Below, in pieces: positions 1 to 10,986 of a DNA stretch of 64,000 nt. The notes beneath the pieces are model-generated. The model was not told where the DNA came from, made no database searches, and worked only from the letters and a program-made list of their open reading frames with translations. Each line of letters begins with the position of its first letter. The stretch's first letter is position 1. Source of the stretch: Micrasema longulum (Eukaryota > Arthropoda > Insecta > Trichoptera > Brachycentridae); NCBI GenBank assembly GCA_022494885.1, contig JAGVSM010001139.1, positions 42,575 to 106,574 on the forward strand, given 5' to 3'. A program made the position numbers and the translations under genes.

Positions 1-66
1 ATTGGGAATCGAACCCGGAGCCTTGCGTGTGCGAGCCAAGAATCTTAACCATTACGCAAGAAAGGC
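1..66 (-). mobile_element. tRNA-derived SINE head, cut by window edge
   Basis: On the minus strand this reads as an RNA polymerase III promoter-like segment: an A-box-like stretch (TAATGGTTAAGATTCTTGG) followed by a perfect B box (GGTTCGATTCCCA). The rest of the element lies outside the window. The sequence following it does not continue a cloverleaf on the visible side, so it is called a SINE head rather than a tRNA gene. Confidence 0.6.
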
Positions 67-237
67 CGTTTACGTCTTAATTCACTGCGTAATTTATTAA
101 ATGTATGGCCATTATATTCAATTAATTTACGTCTTCAATCAATTTTACGTATCATAAACCTGTGACAATTATTTTATTTTTTAACTCATCAGAAGTTCTC
201 GATTTAAGATGCTTTGTCAATACATGTAAAAAAAAAA

Positions 238-520
238 ATCATCATTATTATTCCCTTTTCACACCTTATGAAAGAAAGGGCACTGCATTGGTGAACTAAT
301 CACAGCATTATTTGATCATTTTTGTTACATGAAGGTAAGGTTATCAGTCTAACGTTTCAGGTGCCAGTCCAGGGACTATGAAATATTATCGTGTTAAATC
401 TCCTTTTCAAATAAATATTTCATGTCAACCATGTTGGAAATCAAAACCGAGACCTCTTGCATAATAGGCAAATGCGCTGAATGTTACACTAAGAAGACGA
501 CGGAAAAAAATATAAACTCG
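238..520 (-). mobile_element. SINE family A copy
   Basis: Minus-strand copy of the commonest SINE here. From its 5' end (right side) it has a degraded tRNA-like head, then a body with the words CCTGGACTGGCACCTGAAA, AATGATCAA and ACCAATGCAGTGCCC, and ends in a short ATG-type repeat (ATTATTATG-like) at the left. The same order is seen at 11880, 23660, 48548 and 59370. The head is mutated in the B box (TTTTGATTTCC), so this copy is old. Confidence 0.75.
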
Positions 521-527
521 TAAATAC

Positions 528-606
528 TCACCCGCCTCGCGATTAAATGGTCAGATCGATTGCCTAAAATGCAAGAGGTCTCGGGTTAAATTCTCGGTAT
601 TATTGA
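528..606 (+). mobile_element. SINE head fragment (family A-like)
   Basis: Contains CCTCGCGATTAAATGGTCAG and CAAGAGGTCTCGGGTTAAAT, which line up with the A and B boxes of the family A head at 48550. No family A body follows, so it is a truncated copy. It is in the opposite orientation to the neighbouring copy at 238-520. Confidence 0.5.
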
Positions 607-654
607 CTTATTATCAGATATTTATTTATCAACATAAGTTGATTGTACATTATT

Positions 655-835
655 TGAAACATAAGTCCCAACTCCATGGGACTAAAAGTCCTGTGTTGAA
701 ATGGGACGAGCAATTAGTTGCCACAGACTCATGAGTACCTATATCTCCACAAATAGTATCAGAAACACAAAAAATGATTCAAAAAACATATACATTGCAC
801 ATCAATATGGTAAACAGTAAACTCAAAGATTTATA
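655..835 (-). mobile_element. LINE 3' end (same family as 56995-57375)
   Basis: The reverse complement matches 57175-57330 over about 160 bases, sharing CTGTTTACCATATTGAT, CAACTAATTGCT and TTTTTAGTCCCAT-like words. No coding part is left here. The stretch from 835 to 1380 is AT-rich with no recognisable gene. Confidence 0.65.
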
Positions 836-1384
836 TAAGAACCTCAACAAAAAGAACATAAAACTATGTATCAAAGACAAACAAGGACAATATAGTAATG
901 GTATACAATATATTCATAAATACTAGAAACATAATCAAAACTTAATTTAAACATAATTTAACAAAATTTAAAGAAATAGATTACACAAACATCACACTGT
1001 CAGATTTAAAATTTACACTAAAAATGCATTATGTAACTTAGTAGACATTTTAATAATAAATATGTACATCTCCCTTACCCTCCTTATCCTCTCTTCAAGC
1101 ATCTTTTTCCTAATCCAGCCCAATTTACATTAATTTACTGTTCTTAAAAAAATACAAAATTCTTTGATTATTGAAAAATATTTACGAGTACATGAAAATA
1201 CTATTTTTATATGTATGAACTTATATGTATTTATTTAATATGTAATATATTTTCTGTACTAGCTTTGTATACTTTGTGGAAATCTGTTATTAGTTTTTAG
1301 TTTATACACTATATCTGTTTGTTTACTATAAATATGTATGTAGAACTGTTAATTTCCCAAATAAAATAAAACAAAATATAATAC

Positions 1385-1545
1385 TTCGAGCAAAACCATG
1401 CGAATTAATCTTCATCCCACACTGATTTAGTGGCAAAGAGATCTACGAAAAGCTGGAAGATCTATAGCAAAGAATTTCAAGTTGTATGACGAGTTGATTA
1501 ATCGACATATTTTGGACATTGGAGCATAAAAACAAAAGTTGTTTA
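1385..1545 (-). mobile_element. LINE 3' end (same family as 56180-56850)
   Basis: Reverse complement reads TTTTTATGCTCCAATGTCC ... ATAGATCTTCCAGCTTTTCG ... CAGTGTGGGATGAAG, matching the C-terminal codons and start of the 3' region of the LINE at 56.5 kb and the tails at 23.2 and 16.2 kb. It is 5'-truncated. The 1545-1870 region shows nothing recognisable. Confidence 0.65.
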
Positions 1546-1869
1546 ACACAATGGAACTGAAACCCACACCAAAAAGCGCGATTCTAAATTGTTTTGAGGC
1601 TAGGAAAAATCGGTGGCATACTTAGTCGTTTATTACATCCAATGAAAATTTCTTCGAAGGGGACAGTTTTAATATTGACGAATAGATAAAGATTTGAACA
1701 AACATTTTACAAGAGCATATTAATTTTTTGCCAACTTTGAAACATTATATGATCAAATTGCTGCTACATAAAAATGTAAACCACCAATGACAATATTTCA
1801 ATTTCATTATTGGGTAAATATGTAAATAAATTATCAGTTAGGGCTCTACTTTGGTAGAACTTAATTTGT

Positions 1870-2050
1870 CAGCATGCGTTGCACTCCGAGTATAAACACA
1901 AATTGGTACATGATTACAACACCAGATTTACTAGTATGGAAGGGCTAACTGTTCCTAGATATTGTAATAAATACGGCAAAAAGACACTGCAATACAGTAT
2001 ACCTAAAATATGTAACATGTTACCAAAAAATATTAAGAATAGTGACATAA
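1870..2050 (+). pseudogene. LINE reverse-transcriptase C-terminal fragment
   Basis: The open frame reads HSEYKHKLVHDYNTR then VPRYCNKYGKKTLQY, IPKICNMLPKNIKNS. The pattern of a 'NTR' box, a 'GKKTLQYSIPKICN-LP' box and a basic tail is typical of the region after the reverse transcriptase domain in CR1/Jockey-type non-LTR elements. The frame is too short for clade assignment. The reading frame merges by chance with the next fragment at about 2090. Confidence 0.45.
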
Positions 2051-2089
2051 ATACAGGAATGAGACGTATTCTCAAATTATGGCTCATGG

Positions 2090-2656
2090 ATATTTTTTTC
2101 GTATTAATGAAAGTCAGAATAGAGGTGGCGCGAGACTGCTTTTTCAGGATGCGTGACCTTCTTTGCAGTAGAGACTTTAATTTAGACCTCCGAATGCGCA
2201 TTACTCGATGTGACGTCTTCTCGGTACTTTTTTACGGCGTCGAAACGTAGACACTCACCCAAAACACTTCAAAAAAGATCGAAGCCTTTGAAATGTGGTG
2301 CTACAGGAAGATATTAAAAATCTCCTGGGTGGATAGAGTCCGAAACGATGATGTTCTCCGACGGATGGAAAAAGATAAAGAGATACTGAAGACCATAAAG
2401 AAAAAAAAACTTGAGTACTTTGGGCATGTGATGAGAGGCGAAAAATATAAAATTTCACAAGTCATTCTACAGGGAAGGATTGAAGGGAGACGCAGTGCAG
2501 GGAGAAGGCGCATTTCTTGGCTTAAAAACTTGCGCGACTGGTTCCATTGCAACACTCAGTCCTTATTCAGGGCAGCTGCCAATAAAGTAAGAATCGCAAT
2601 GATGATTTCCAACCTCCATCGGGGAGAGGAACCATAAGAAGAAGAAGAAGAATGAA
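2090..2656 (+). pseudogene. RTE-like LINE C-terminus with GAA-repeat tail
   Basis: A 5'-truncated copy of a non-LTR retrotransposon. The translated frame runs VARDCFFRMRDLLCS, then FSVLFYGVET, a TAG stop at 2248-2250, IEAFEMWCYRKILKISWVD, KKLEYFGHVMRGEKY and GRRSAGRRRISWLKNLRDWF. These are the order and motifs of the thumb/C-terminal region of RTE-like endonuclease/reverse transcriptases common in insects. The element ends in a GAAGAAGAAGAAGAA microsatellite at 2637-2652, as expected for elements without poly(A). One in-frame stop makes it a pseudogene. Confidence 0.8.
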
Positions 2657-2664
2657 AGTTTTTT

Positions 2665-2955
2665 ATTTTTAATCTATATATATGAAAAGAAATGTTCGAA
2701 TGGTTGTCCTGATCGACTGAATAACTACTAGACCAATTTACGTGCGGTTTTCAGATAAATGTACATCTTTGCCACGAGAAGGTTTTGTCGAGAATCATTA
2801 ATTTATAAAGTTAAAAAAAAGTTAGGAGCGTTAATGTTTTTTTATCCATCATAAGGGTTGCATTTGCCGAGAATGCGACAAAATAATTGGATGGATGTTA
2901 TTTTTTTGTGAATGAAAGAGTTTGTTTTTGAATGTTTACAAACAACATTCGTTTT
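2665..2955 (+). repeat. Dispersed repeat, pair of 30205-30480 (Helitron-like end?)
   Basis: Shares with 30205-30480 the words ACCAATTTACGTGCGG/ACCGATTTACGTGCAG, a CTTTGC box, GGAGCGTTAATGTTTTT, AGGGTTGCATT and GAGAATGC. The lead-in ATCTATATATATGAAA followed by a 'CTC..AACGG/ATGGACCGATTT'-type segment resembles terminal regions of some insect Helitrons, but I cannot verify this. No coding potential. Confidence 0.5.
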
Positions 2956-3133
2956 TTTGTGGATCCCAATCAGAATATTTCATTGAATTACTTAAAATTT
3001 GTACCCATTTATTTATTTTTACTGGATTTTTGGTAATATTTAAATAATATAGATTGACATTCGATACATTTTTGAAAATCGCATTCCTAACTTAAGTGCA
3101 CCTCTGAGCAGAGTTTGATATTTGCTAAGAAAA

Positions 3134-3281
3134 TTCTATTTTTGAAAATTTAATTAATTAAAATTTTGGAATTCAACCATAAACAAGTACCTAGGTACCT
3201 ACTAAAATTCAATATTTGAAAATGAATTATTTTCAGTTTTGGAATTCAATAATAAACTAGTACCTATGTACCTACTTACCA
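3134..3281. repeat. 73-bp tandem duplication
   Basis: Two successive units share TTTTGGAATTCAA, ATAAAC and the unusual GTACCTAGGTACCTACT / GTACCTATGTACCTACT segments, offset by 73 bases. About 80-85% identical by eye. Not part of a recognised gene. Confidence 0.65.
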
Positions 3282-3904
3282 ATGAATAGTTACACCGTCT
3301 TTTCAACGTTTATCCGAACGGTTTGACACGCTTTCATAACAAAATCAAGCATTTTGGTTTTGTTTGAATAAAATGTTAAAAAACGACTAAATACGTGTAG
3401 GACAGGACTGAGCGTTTAGGCATGAGTTAAGTGTCATAATTGTACATGGTTCCGGGTGCGTCTATGTGTATTAACAGGTAGACAGACTTATTTAAAAACA
3501 CCGATCTGTTTTTACGGTTACATAAAAGCATTATGAAGTAAATTCAGCAAGACTTTAATTTGAAGACTTTTGTGTAAACATTTGAAAAAAACAAAATTAC
3601 AAAAATGTTTATCGAGCGACGTGCGTTGTATAACAGATACACGGATTTAAATGTACATGAGCCTTTTGAGTGACTGAATATATAAGAAAGTAATTAAAAA
3701 ATGACAACGAAAAAATAAATATTATTCGGAGGTGCCAAATATAGATATGAGTACTACAAATTTCATAAGAAAACGTTGTGAAAAAAAAAGATTTACTAGC
3801 AATTTCGGTTGTTTTTTGCACGGGTCTACTTACAATTTAGACGACGATACATTTATTCATTGATTTTCAATAGGAATTTGTTATCTTTGCACATTCATGA
3901 TGTA

Positions 3905-3964
3905 ACAATGCAAACGATACTTTAAAATCGTTTCTAAACGATGTTAAAGTATCGTTTGCATTGT
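3905..3964. repeat. Near-perfect hairpin, 29-bp arms
   Basis: Left arm 3905-3933 (ACAATGCAAACGATAC...) and right arm 3936-3964 are reverse complements with one mismatch and a 2-base centre. It lies in AT-rich non-coding DNA. It could be a MITE remnant or a short foldback; the loop is too short for a typical microRNA precursor. Confidence 0.8.
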
Positions 3965-4018
3965 CATCGGCATTGCATATCGGTAGGTAATATAATCACA
4001 ATTGGATCTGACCGAAGT

Positions 4019-4107
4019 CATTCAACGATATAATTACACTCGAGAGAATTTAATATCTCATTCAAATGCTATCGCTTTCAAACTTCAGTGCATAATATCG
4101 TTGAATG
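4019..4107. repeat. Inverted repeat, 13-bp perfect arms
   Basis: CATTCAACGATAT (4019-4031) and its exact complement ATATCGTTGAATG (4095-4107) enclose 63 bases including CTCGAGAG. It starts only 55 bases after the previous hairpin, so the two may be parts of one structured element. Confidence 0.6.
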
Positions 4108-4109
4108 GC

Positions 4110-4555
4110 GGAAATCGTGGAGGGTGCTTGAGAAACGAAGATAAAATAAATCTTATTTAGATTGATTTATTTATATATTCATATTTTTTCCATCATAAAC
4201 TATGATAAATAATAAAAATAGTGTGACCTCACTGGGGTTACTCGTGCCATCGACACTTAACCATATACTTTTAAGAAAAATATTTTTTAATTTTAGAATA
4301 AATAAAGAATAGTTATCTTTTTTCTCACATTAGTCGACATAGGATACAAGACTTGATATATTTATCTTATTATTCACATTTTTTTTTTTTTTTAAATCAT
4401 AAATTTCATAAAAAGTACACGTTTTTGTAAAACTCTAAACATATCTACTTTTACACATCTAGTAAATGTTATCACTGTAACTCTCCAAAAAAAGAGACTA
4501 ACTCTTGTGCTTGGAGAGTGACTTACACTGTTTTAGTTGTTTATTTATAAGAGTT
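4110..4555. other. AT-rich DNA, no feature seen
   Basis: Contains poly-T runs and no open frame with recognisable content. Confidence 0.5.
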
Positions 4556-4559
4556 TATA

Positions 4560-4900
4560 TAATTTTAAATACGAGTACATGAAAAAAAAAAACAATAATG
4601 AAAACATAGGATATACAAAGAAAAAACATAAAACAATAATACATTCATACTAATTAAAATTTAATGTTGTTTTTACACGAGTTCAAAAAATTTCTTTAGA
4701 TTAACTTTTAATTTATTTATTGACATATTATTTTTGATAGTTTTTAGTTCATTGGGAAGATTATTAGAATTTTTTACACCCTTTATGACAAAACTATTTT
4801 GTTATGTGACTTGTATGGAATTTAGGAATTTTAATATGATGTTGGTATCTGAGTGATTTATTCATCTCAAATTCAATGTTTGTAATCTTCAAATGAACAT
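4560..4900 (-). pseudogene. LINE C-terminus and 3' end
   Basis: The minus strand encodes SFVIKGVKNSNNLPNELKTI and then NMSINKLKVNLKKFFELV before a TAA at 4673-4675. The 'N-LP-E-K' box followed by a basic helix is the standard C-terminal end of the ORF2 protein in many non-LTR retrotransposons. A long A-rich 3' region follows (4560-4670). It is truncated at its 5' side. Confidence 0.6.
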
Positions 4901-5129
4901 TTTTACACCAGATTAAAAAAGTAAAATTTGTGAAACTATGCTGGATTAATATTTATCCTTGCTACGCGAAGAAACGCTTATTAAGCATTACTGTGTCAGA
5001 GAGAGCACGAAGATAGAACTCATAACAAGGAAGATAGAGAAGAAGGAAGAGACGCTGTTCTCTGGCGGGTGTTGTGTAAAACATATTCAGTCTTCAGTCG
5101 ATTGATGACAGTGATGAGGGACGCAGGCG

Positions 5130-5545
5130 CGTAATATTTGCGGCGCATTAATGATTTTTTAATTATTTTGGCATAACAGGGTTAAATAATATTTTTATTT
5201 GCATAAATTATGGAAAAATAATTATCAAACAGTATGTTTCCATGTTTTTTTTTCAAATGTCGGAACTTTAGAATATTCCGTATTTTACTAGTGGTAAAAC
5301 GATGTTACATCACCGAGCGTAAAAAGATTTTTCACCACAGTCTTTTAAGAGCTAATAAACAGAGACGATAAAAAAATGTTTAGACAGTTTTAAACATTAT
5401 GTATTTATGTTTATAATAAATTTATGTACATCATTATTACTCATATTACAAAACGCACAATGAAAGAACAAAAACATCACATAAACTATACATTTGTGAA
5501 GCAGTTGATTTCATATTGGTTTGGGCAAATGAGACAATCCATTTC
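5130..5545. other. AT-rich DNA, no feature seen
   Basis: The only open frame (5424-5621) has low-complexity composition and overlaps the hairpin at 5551-5633. Nothing supportable. Confidence 0.5.
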
Positions 5546-5550
5546 ACTTC

Positions 5551-5633
5551 TACCTAGCTCCATTATCTATTTTTATAGCCTTTTTAAACATTTTCTCGTT
5601 ACTAATTGTTTTAATAGATAATGGAAGTAGGTA
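5551..5633. repeat. Inverted repeat, about 20-bp arms
   Basis: TACCTAGCTCCATTATCTAT (5551-5570) pairs with ATAGATAATGGAAGTAGGTA (5614-5633) with few mismatches around a 43-base loop. Possible MITE relic or hairpin; no target duplication visible. Confidence 0.6.
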
Positions 5634-5639
5634 ACAGAT

Positions 5640-6190
5640 TTTAATTGAATAATACCCAAAATCCCTTTGTCTTTGTGCTGGTTTAACTCTGACAGCCATA
5701 GATTTATTTTTATTTATATTTTAATTGTATTGTGGTACTCACATAAAAATTCATGCCTAGTGTCTGACCTATTACATAACCATCTAAAAGAATTTGGCGT
5801 ATTAGATGTTAACATAAGTTTTGTTAGTTTAAAAAAAAAAAAAAGCACCAAACGTAAAACAAAACGATAAAGGCTAAACGTTGTTCGCAAGAAAAATTTC
5901 TGCTTCTTTAATAGAAGGAATTAAACTGCAGAAGCTGCTTGCAATATTTGCGCAGTGTACGGTGAAGATGCCATGAATTATACAAAAATTTGCTGTTAAA
6001 TAATGAAGAACAATACATTATTTACTAATTTGTTATTTTTTGTTGTTGTGTGCTCTTGTTTCCTTAATTTAGAAAAAAAACGGATACAACCTTATACATT
6101 GGTTTTTATTTTAGAATATTCTCCGTTCTCGGTGAACTATGTTACACTCGGTATAAAGTAATAACTTAAACTAGTCTATGACAGGACCTA
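5640..6190. other. AT-rich DNA, no feature seen
   Basis: No coding frame or repeat was recognised in this stretch. Confidence 0.45.
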
Positions 6191-6194
6191 CTAC

Positions 6195-6905
6195 TACTAC
6201 CATCACGCCATTTCCTCGTAGGGGTAGACAGAGAGAATGGACCGCCACACACGTCTATCCTGGCATACATTTCTAGCTTCTCCCACACTCATACCTCTTA
6301 TCATACATAGCCGTCGGTTCTGCCTGCTTTTGACTTGACCAGACTCAAGATTTTGATTTATCTGATCATGCCACGTCTTCTTTGGTCGTCTTTGTCTTAC
6401 TTTACCGTTCGTTTTCGCTATTTGTACTTGATTTACCATTTTTTTGGCATTCATTCGTTTTACATGACCAAACCATCTTAGAGACCCTTTTCTATTCTTA
6501 TCAATTATACCCGACTCAGATTAAACTCTCGCCTGATTTAATCATTCGTGACCCTGTCATACATTGATATCCTACACATTTGTCTAAGAAAACGCATTTC
6601 GACCGCGTCCACTCAGATTTCATCCTTCCACTGTCAGTTTCATGTTTCACTTGAATACATAAGTGTTGGAACTAAAACTACTAAGTGCGCAGTTCATTTT
6701 GTTGCCCGCACTCACTCTACTTTCAACATCTTTTTCTACCCTCCCATCTCTTGAAAACTTGCTTTCTAGATACACAAATTCTTTCACTTGTTCAAGACAT
6801 TCATTGTTTCCATTATTATGCAATCAGCAATCTCGATTCTTCTTTCAAATACCGTAACTTTTGACTAACTTTCGTTTATCACCGATTCGCTCTCCAGGCA
6901 TACAT
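6195..6905 (-). pseudogene. RTE-like LINE C-terminal region, frameshifted
   Basis: Read on the minus strand and allowing frameshifts, the order is: SRDGRVEKDVESRVSAGNKM; VLVPTLMYSSETW; VEMRFLRQMCRISMYDRV; KGSLRWFGHVKRMNAKK; RQRRPKKTWHDQINQNLE; and finally SVGEARNVCQDRRVWRSIL ending in a stop near 6203. This is the well-known downstream part of insect LINE endonuclease/reverse transcriptases (YGSETW, RWFGHV, RGRP-KTW motifs). Several indels and stops make it inactive. Relatives of the same region appear at 17955-18345, 28300-28450, 58815-58995 and 60880-60955. Confidence 0.8.
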
Positions 6906-7394
6906 CATACATTCTGGAGACTACATGTTGCAAATCCTCCTTGCTGCTTGCTATAAGAAATGCTTTGAAATCAAGTCTTCTTTCCATAGGGTTTTCTCCG
7001 TCTCTGTTGTAACACCTAATGGTCGATATATTTAAAAAATGAAAGCGTATTTTTGATTTGTTTTTTTTTATTATCACGTCATTAATAGTGTATTAAATCA
7101 AAAAATTTATAGGCTCTGTTCTCATACATTTTAAGATGGTTTTCTATCTACACAAAGACCTGAGAACCTAAAATTGATTTGAAGGCAAATTGTAGAACAA
7201 AAAAGGTCGAAAGCACGTAAAGTTGATCGAAATAGTGTTTTATAGCCTTTGTCACAGGACACTATTATTCCAAAGGTCTACGCCAGGCGCCGGAAACTTA
7301 TGACCCTGGGGTAACCAAGAAACCTCCTTGAGTTTGAGTTGGAGTTCCTACCCCAGTTAGAGATTGACAGAAGATACAAAGTTGCCGTTTTATG

Positions 7395-7880
7395 CGTATT
7401 TATTTATCATCATCATCATTCCATGTCCGCTCCCTAGTTGGAACATATGGTATACACAAAGAGCCTCTATGCATATCTATCGGCTGCCAACTTCTTTGCG
7501 TTATCCAAAGTCAAGTTGTCGTTCCGAAGTTTCGATATAAACTGCCGACAAACAGTCAGCAGTGGACGTCTAGAATGTCGAGAACCTGATGCTTTGTTAA
7601 GTAGGAAAGCGTGGTTAAGGCTCTCAGGAGGCATCCGCAGTATATAGCCTAGTTTACTGTATCACCTCCGCTTGACGACAGTTATCACCGGAGTTTGCTG
7701 CGTCCTTTGTCTTATTACTTCATTCCTCACAAAGTCAAATCACCGCACACCCAAGATTCTTCTGAGACACCTTTTTTTAAAACTCAGAATTTTTCTGTTT
7801 TGGGCCTAAGTGAGGTGCCACGATTCACATCCGTAGAGGAGAATAAGTGTTATGCAGGCGTTATATAGGTAGCCAAATTA
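7395..7880 (-). pseudogene. LINE C-terminal region with ATG-repeat tail
   Basis: The minus strand gives, in frame pieces, ACITLILLYGCESWHLT, KILSFKKRCLRRILG, RNEVIRQRTQQTPV, LGYILRMPPESLNHAFL and SRRPLLTVCRQFISKLRND before stops. YGCESW and CLRRILG are diagnostic of the segment downstream of the RT fingers in RTE-like LINEs. The element ends in GGAATGATGATGATGATAAA, a microsatellite-type 3' tail rather than poly(A). In-frame stops show it is dead. Confidence 0.75.
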
Positions 7881-8014
7881 ATTGATAAAAATAAAAACCA
7901 AGTTTTCACTGGGTAAATATCCGATCTCCACACAGCCTTCATGTTGTTGAATGTGGCGCTTGTTACTCCTAACTACACTCCTAGTTCTTTTTGAAAGCTT
8001 CCATTATACAGCGA

Positions 8015-9115
8015 ATAAATAATGAATTGTGTCGCGTGAGTGTTACGGGATAAGGAGTTGAAATAACTGCGCTTGTACTACATGCTGGAACCGAATAACT
8101 GCGTTGAGTTGACTATTTGGGCTTGCTGGGCTGACTGAGACTGACTGACTGGGCGTTACCATGATCTGTGATCTCTTTATAGACCACGTTCCTTTGTTGT
8201 TCATTTCTCCGTGGTAAAAATAATGTTAATGAACTGCGGGACGATGATCTAGTATTTTGCAGAAGATGATTTGCAGTTATAGTACATAGGTATATGTAAA
8301 TATCTAATTAAAATCAATATAGCATTGAATCACTTTTATAAAATGCGCTTGAGGTGTTATATTACGAAAATGATGCTTTAAAAGTTTTCTCTAAGTAAAT
8401 AAAACTCGATATGTTTTCCAATTTAGCCAAATTTCAATAATACGCTTTAAACTTTTAGGCTATATCTTATAAGAATCATTTTTTCTTTGCATTTCACGAG
8501 TTGGATCTCTGCTCTTATCTCTGAGTCTTGTAGAGAGCAATATGAATACGTTAATTCGACCACTTGACCAATTTGATCACTTGTACTGGACTAAAAAAGA
8601 AGAGTTGTATTCAGAAGTACCTTGATATTTAGCACCTTGACAGAAAATACGGAAGAAGATAATTTAAGGAACATTTGAAGTATTTTTTTTCATATTTTTA
8701 ATCTTTAAAAATAAACTACGTATTATTATTTTCAAACAGACAAGGGATGCGCCTCATCAACAGTGTGTATGCGCGCAACGCGCCTGATAGATATCGGGGT
8801 GGATACCTTCATTCCATTATAACACCTACTCACCCGCCCTCTCACACACTTACACTAACACAAACACACTAGCTTGTATTGTACTAGTATTTAATGTATT
8901 TTTGTGGATATCTGTCATTGATTTTATTCTCTGTATATTTTATTTGACATATTTTTTTACATGTATTACTGTTGATATCTCTAATAAATAAAATAATAAT
9001 AAAAAAATTAAAACATGTATTGTACTCGATACAAAATGCTGACTTGCTTCATCGGTCGTGAAACTTTATTTTAGGTGAATTCATCGATCAATAGACTATA
9101 AACCTCTCAAATGTT
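8015..9115 (+). repeat. Dispersed repeat (pair of 46385-46745), interrupted
   Basis: Two blocks match the 46-kb copy: 8015-8262 (GACTGACTGGGCGTT, CCACGTTCCTTTGTT, CTCCGTGGTA/CTCCACGGTA) and 9035-9115 (GACTTGCTTCATCGGTCGT, ATAGACTATAAACC). In the 46-kb copy these blocks are about 35 bases apart; here about 770 bases separate them, ending in an A-rich LINE-like tail at 8985-9012. The family itself is unidentified and non-coding. Confidence 0.65.
8265..9012 (+). mobile_element. Insertion within the repeat, ending in LINE-type A-rich tail
   Basis: The segment ends with AATAAATAAAATAATAATAA, a typical 3' tail of the LINEs in this window, and sits between two blocks that are adjacent in the 46-kb paralogue. 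The rest is AT-rich with no convincing ORF, so it may be a 3'-UTR-only LINE copy or more than one insertion. Confidence 0.45.
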
Positions 9116-9905
9116 TTAATTTTATTTACCGAAGTTTTCATGTCGGAAAAAAGTGGCATTTCTATAAAGTTATGTATTCTTAAATACATTAATTGGTACA
9201 CGTGATGTAAATAAAACAAATTACATCAAATAATATTAAATATTAAGTAAACCAAAAATATTAAATACAATATACGCTTGCATATGAGGAGAAAACGTAA
9301 GATAAATAACTTAAATTGAAGGTAAAAAGTGAGTTTCTACATATTTTTTTATTTGTGAATCACTCTTGTTAAGAATTTCAACAATATTTCTAAATTTATT
9401 ACTAATTGTTAAGTAAATAACGGCATTTTTCGATATTGTTCCTGGCTGATTACCTTTCTATCCCATCTTTCCCTTGACTCATCTTTATGGTACCTACCTA
9501 ACATAAAGATATAATAAATACAGGAACATTTGGATTTGGAAAAAAACAACACAACATTTTTACACTTTACAAAAATATTGCATAGAAAATGTTGGATTTT
9601 TCAATATCATAAATCGTTACTTAACTCATAGTGAATTTCATCGTCCAGTGCCCAAAATTTAAGAATATCCTCATCGTATCAAAAGTAGGTCCATATTCGT
9701 GTTCCATTCCTTTCTTCAAATATTTTCAACCTTTTACAAAACTGAAAGGAATTCGTTTTTTGCTACAGTCCACTTTTCGTTAACACTAATAATTGCCAAT
9801 ATATTAATAATGTCATTGAAATTGACGTTGGTTCAACAGCTTTTTTCCAAAAATAACATTTGTCATATCTTGTCTTGTATGAAATATATTTTAATTTAAA
9901 TTAGG
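9116..9905. other. AT-rich DNA, no feature seen
   Basis: Includes a 66-codon open frame (9699-9899) whose phenylalanine/isoleucine/leucine-rich composition is that of translated AT-rich noise. No repeat match within the window was noticed. Confidence 0.45.
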
Positions 9906-9909
9906 AGTA

Positions 9910-9975
9910 GCTTAACCACTGATGATTCAGACACCTGTGTATGTCTAAAGGTGACAAGTACAGACTTGACTTGAA
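9910..9975 (+). ncRNA. Degenerate hammerhead-like motif (Penelope remnant?)
   Basis: CTGATGA (9919-9925) is followed by a stem AGACA (9929-9933) / TGTCT (9942-9946) and then AAAGGTGACAAG. The order core-stem-AAA is that of a hammerhead ribozyme of the kind carried by Penelope-like elements, but the GAAA core has changed to TAAA and helix I is not clear. Weak on its own; listed because two further candidates occur at 13607 and 36000. Confidence 0.25.
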
Positions 9976-9979
9976 AATA

Positions 9980-10980
9980 ATTGGTGTTTCAAATTTAACA
10001 TCAGAGGAGCCATTAACAACTATTCTCTGAAAACAAAATGTAATGTTAACATTCCAATACAATACTTTTGAACTTTACTACTGTTTTTAAATAAAAATTC
10101 CACTGTGCCGAAACGTAAAAAAAAAAACAGATTTTGGTTCATTTCGAACGGCAGGTGAAAAAGTTGCCGACGCCTTGTATGGGTTTTACGATCCAGTACA
10201 CTATTTTAGATGTACATTTAATATATTTTGCTCTTAGAAATTTTAGTGGTCAGCTGTAAATTTGCACCGTAAAATCGATTGATTTTATTAAGTATTTCAT
10301 TGATACAAATATGTATATAATTAGATTTTAATGTTTTCCCTACTGGTAAATCACTTTGCGAAGAATAAATTTCACAACTTTTTTGACAAAGTACTTATTT
10401 TTTTTATTTTCATAAATGTATCCAAATTACGCAAGTACAGTAGAATTTGGATTTTTTTTTTTCAATTGCCATGCTTTAGTCAAAGAACTATTTCATCCAA
10501 TAAAATTCAGTAAACCAAATAAACAACATATATTTTACATGCTCTTTGACAACTAAATTGTATTGAATTTTATAATTTTCATTTAAACCGATACAATAAA
10601 ATTTACTACACTAATATATTTTCTACAACATTTTTTTATTTCATTAAAACCTTTAATTAAAATTATTTATTTATAACATTCAAAACATAAAATATATTTT
10701 TTACAATTTAAAATTTTTATTACAGATAAATTGATTTTTAGATTTGATAAATATACTACAAAATTCAGTGAAAAAAGTTAACTGCATACGTTTGAAGATT
10801 TCTTTGACAATGAATAGCTTTTTAAATTTGATAGATACACTTTACAATTCATTTAGTACAACAAATATACATTTAACATGTTTTTGACAGAAAACAATTT
10901 TTTTCTATTATTTTTATTTTTACTATTTATTTATGTTTGTATGTGTACATATGTGCATATATTTATGTGTGTGTATGTGT
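9980..10980. other. AT-rich DNA with TG-rich patch
   Basis: No coding frame or repeat recognised except a short TGTG/TATG-rich stretch at 10925-10987. Confidence 0.45.
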
Positions 10981-10986
10981 ATGTGT

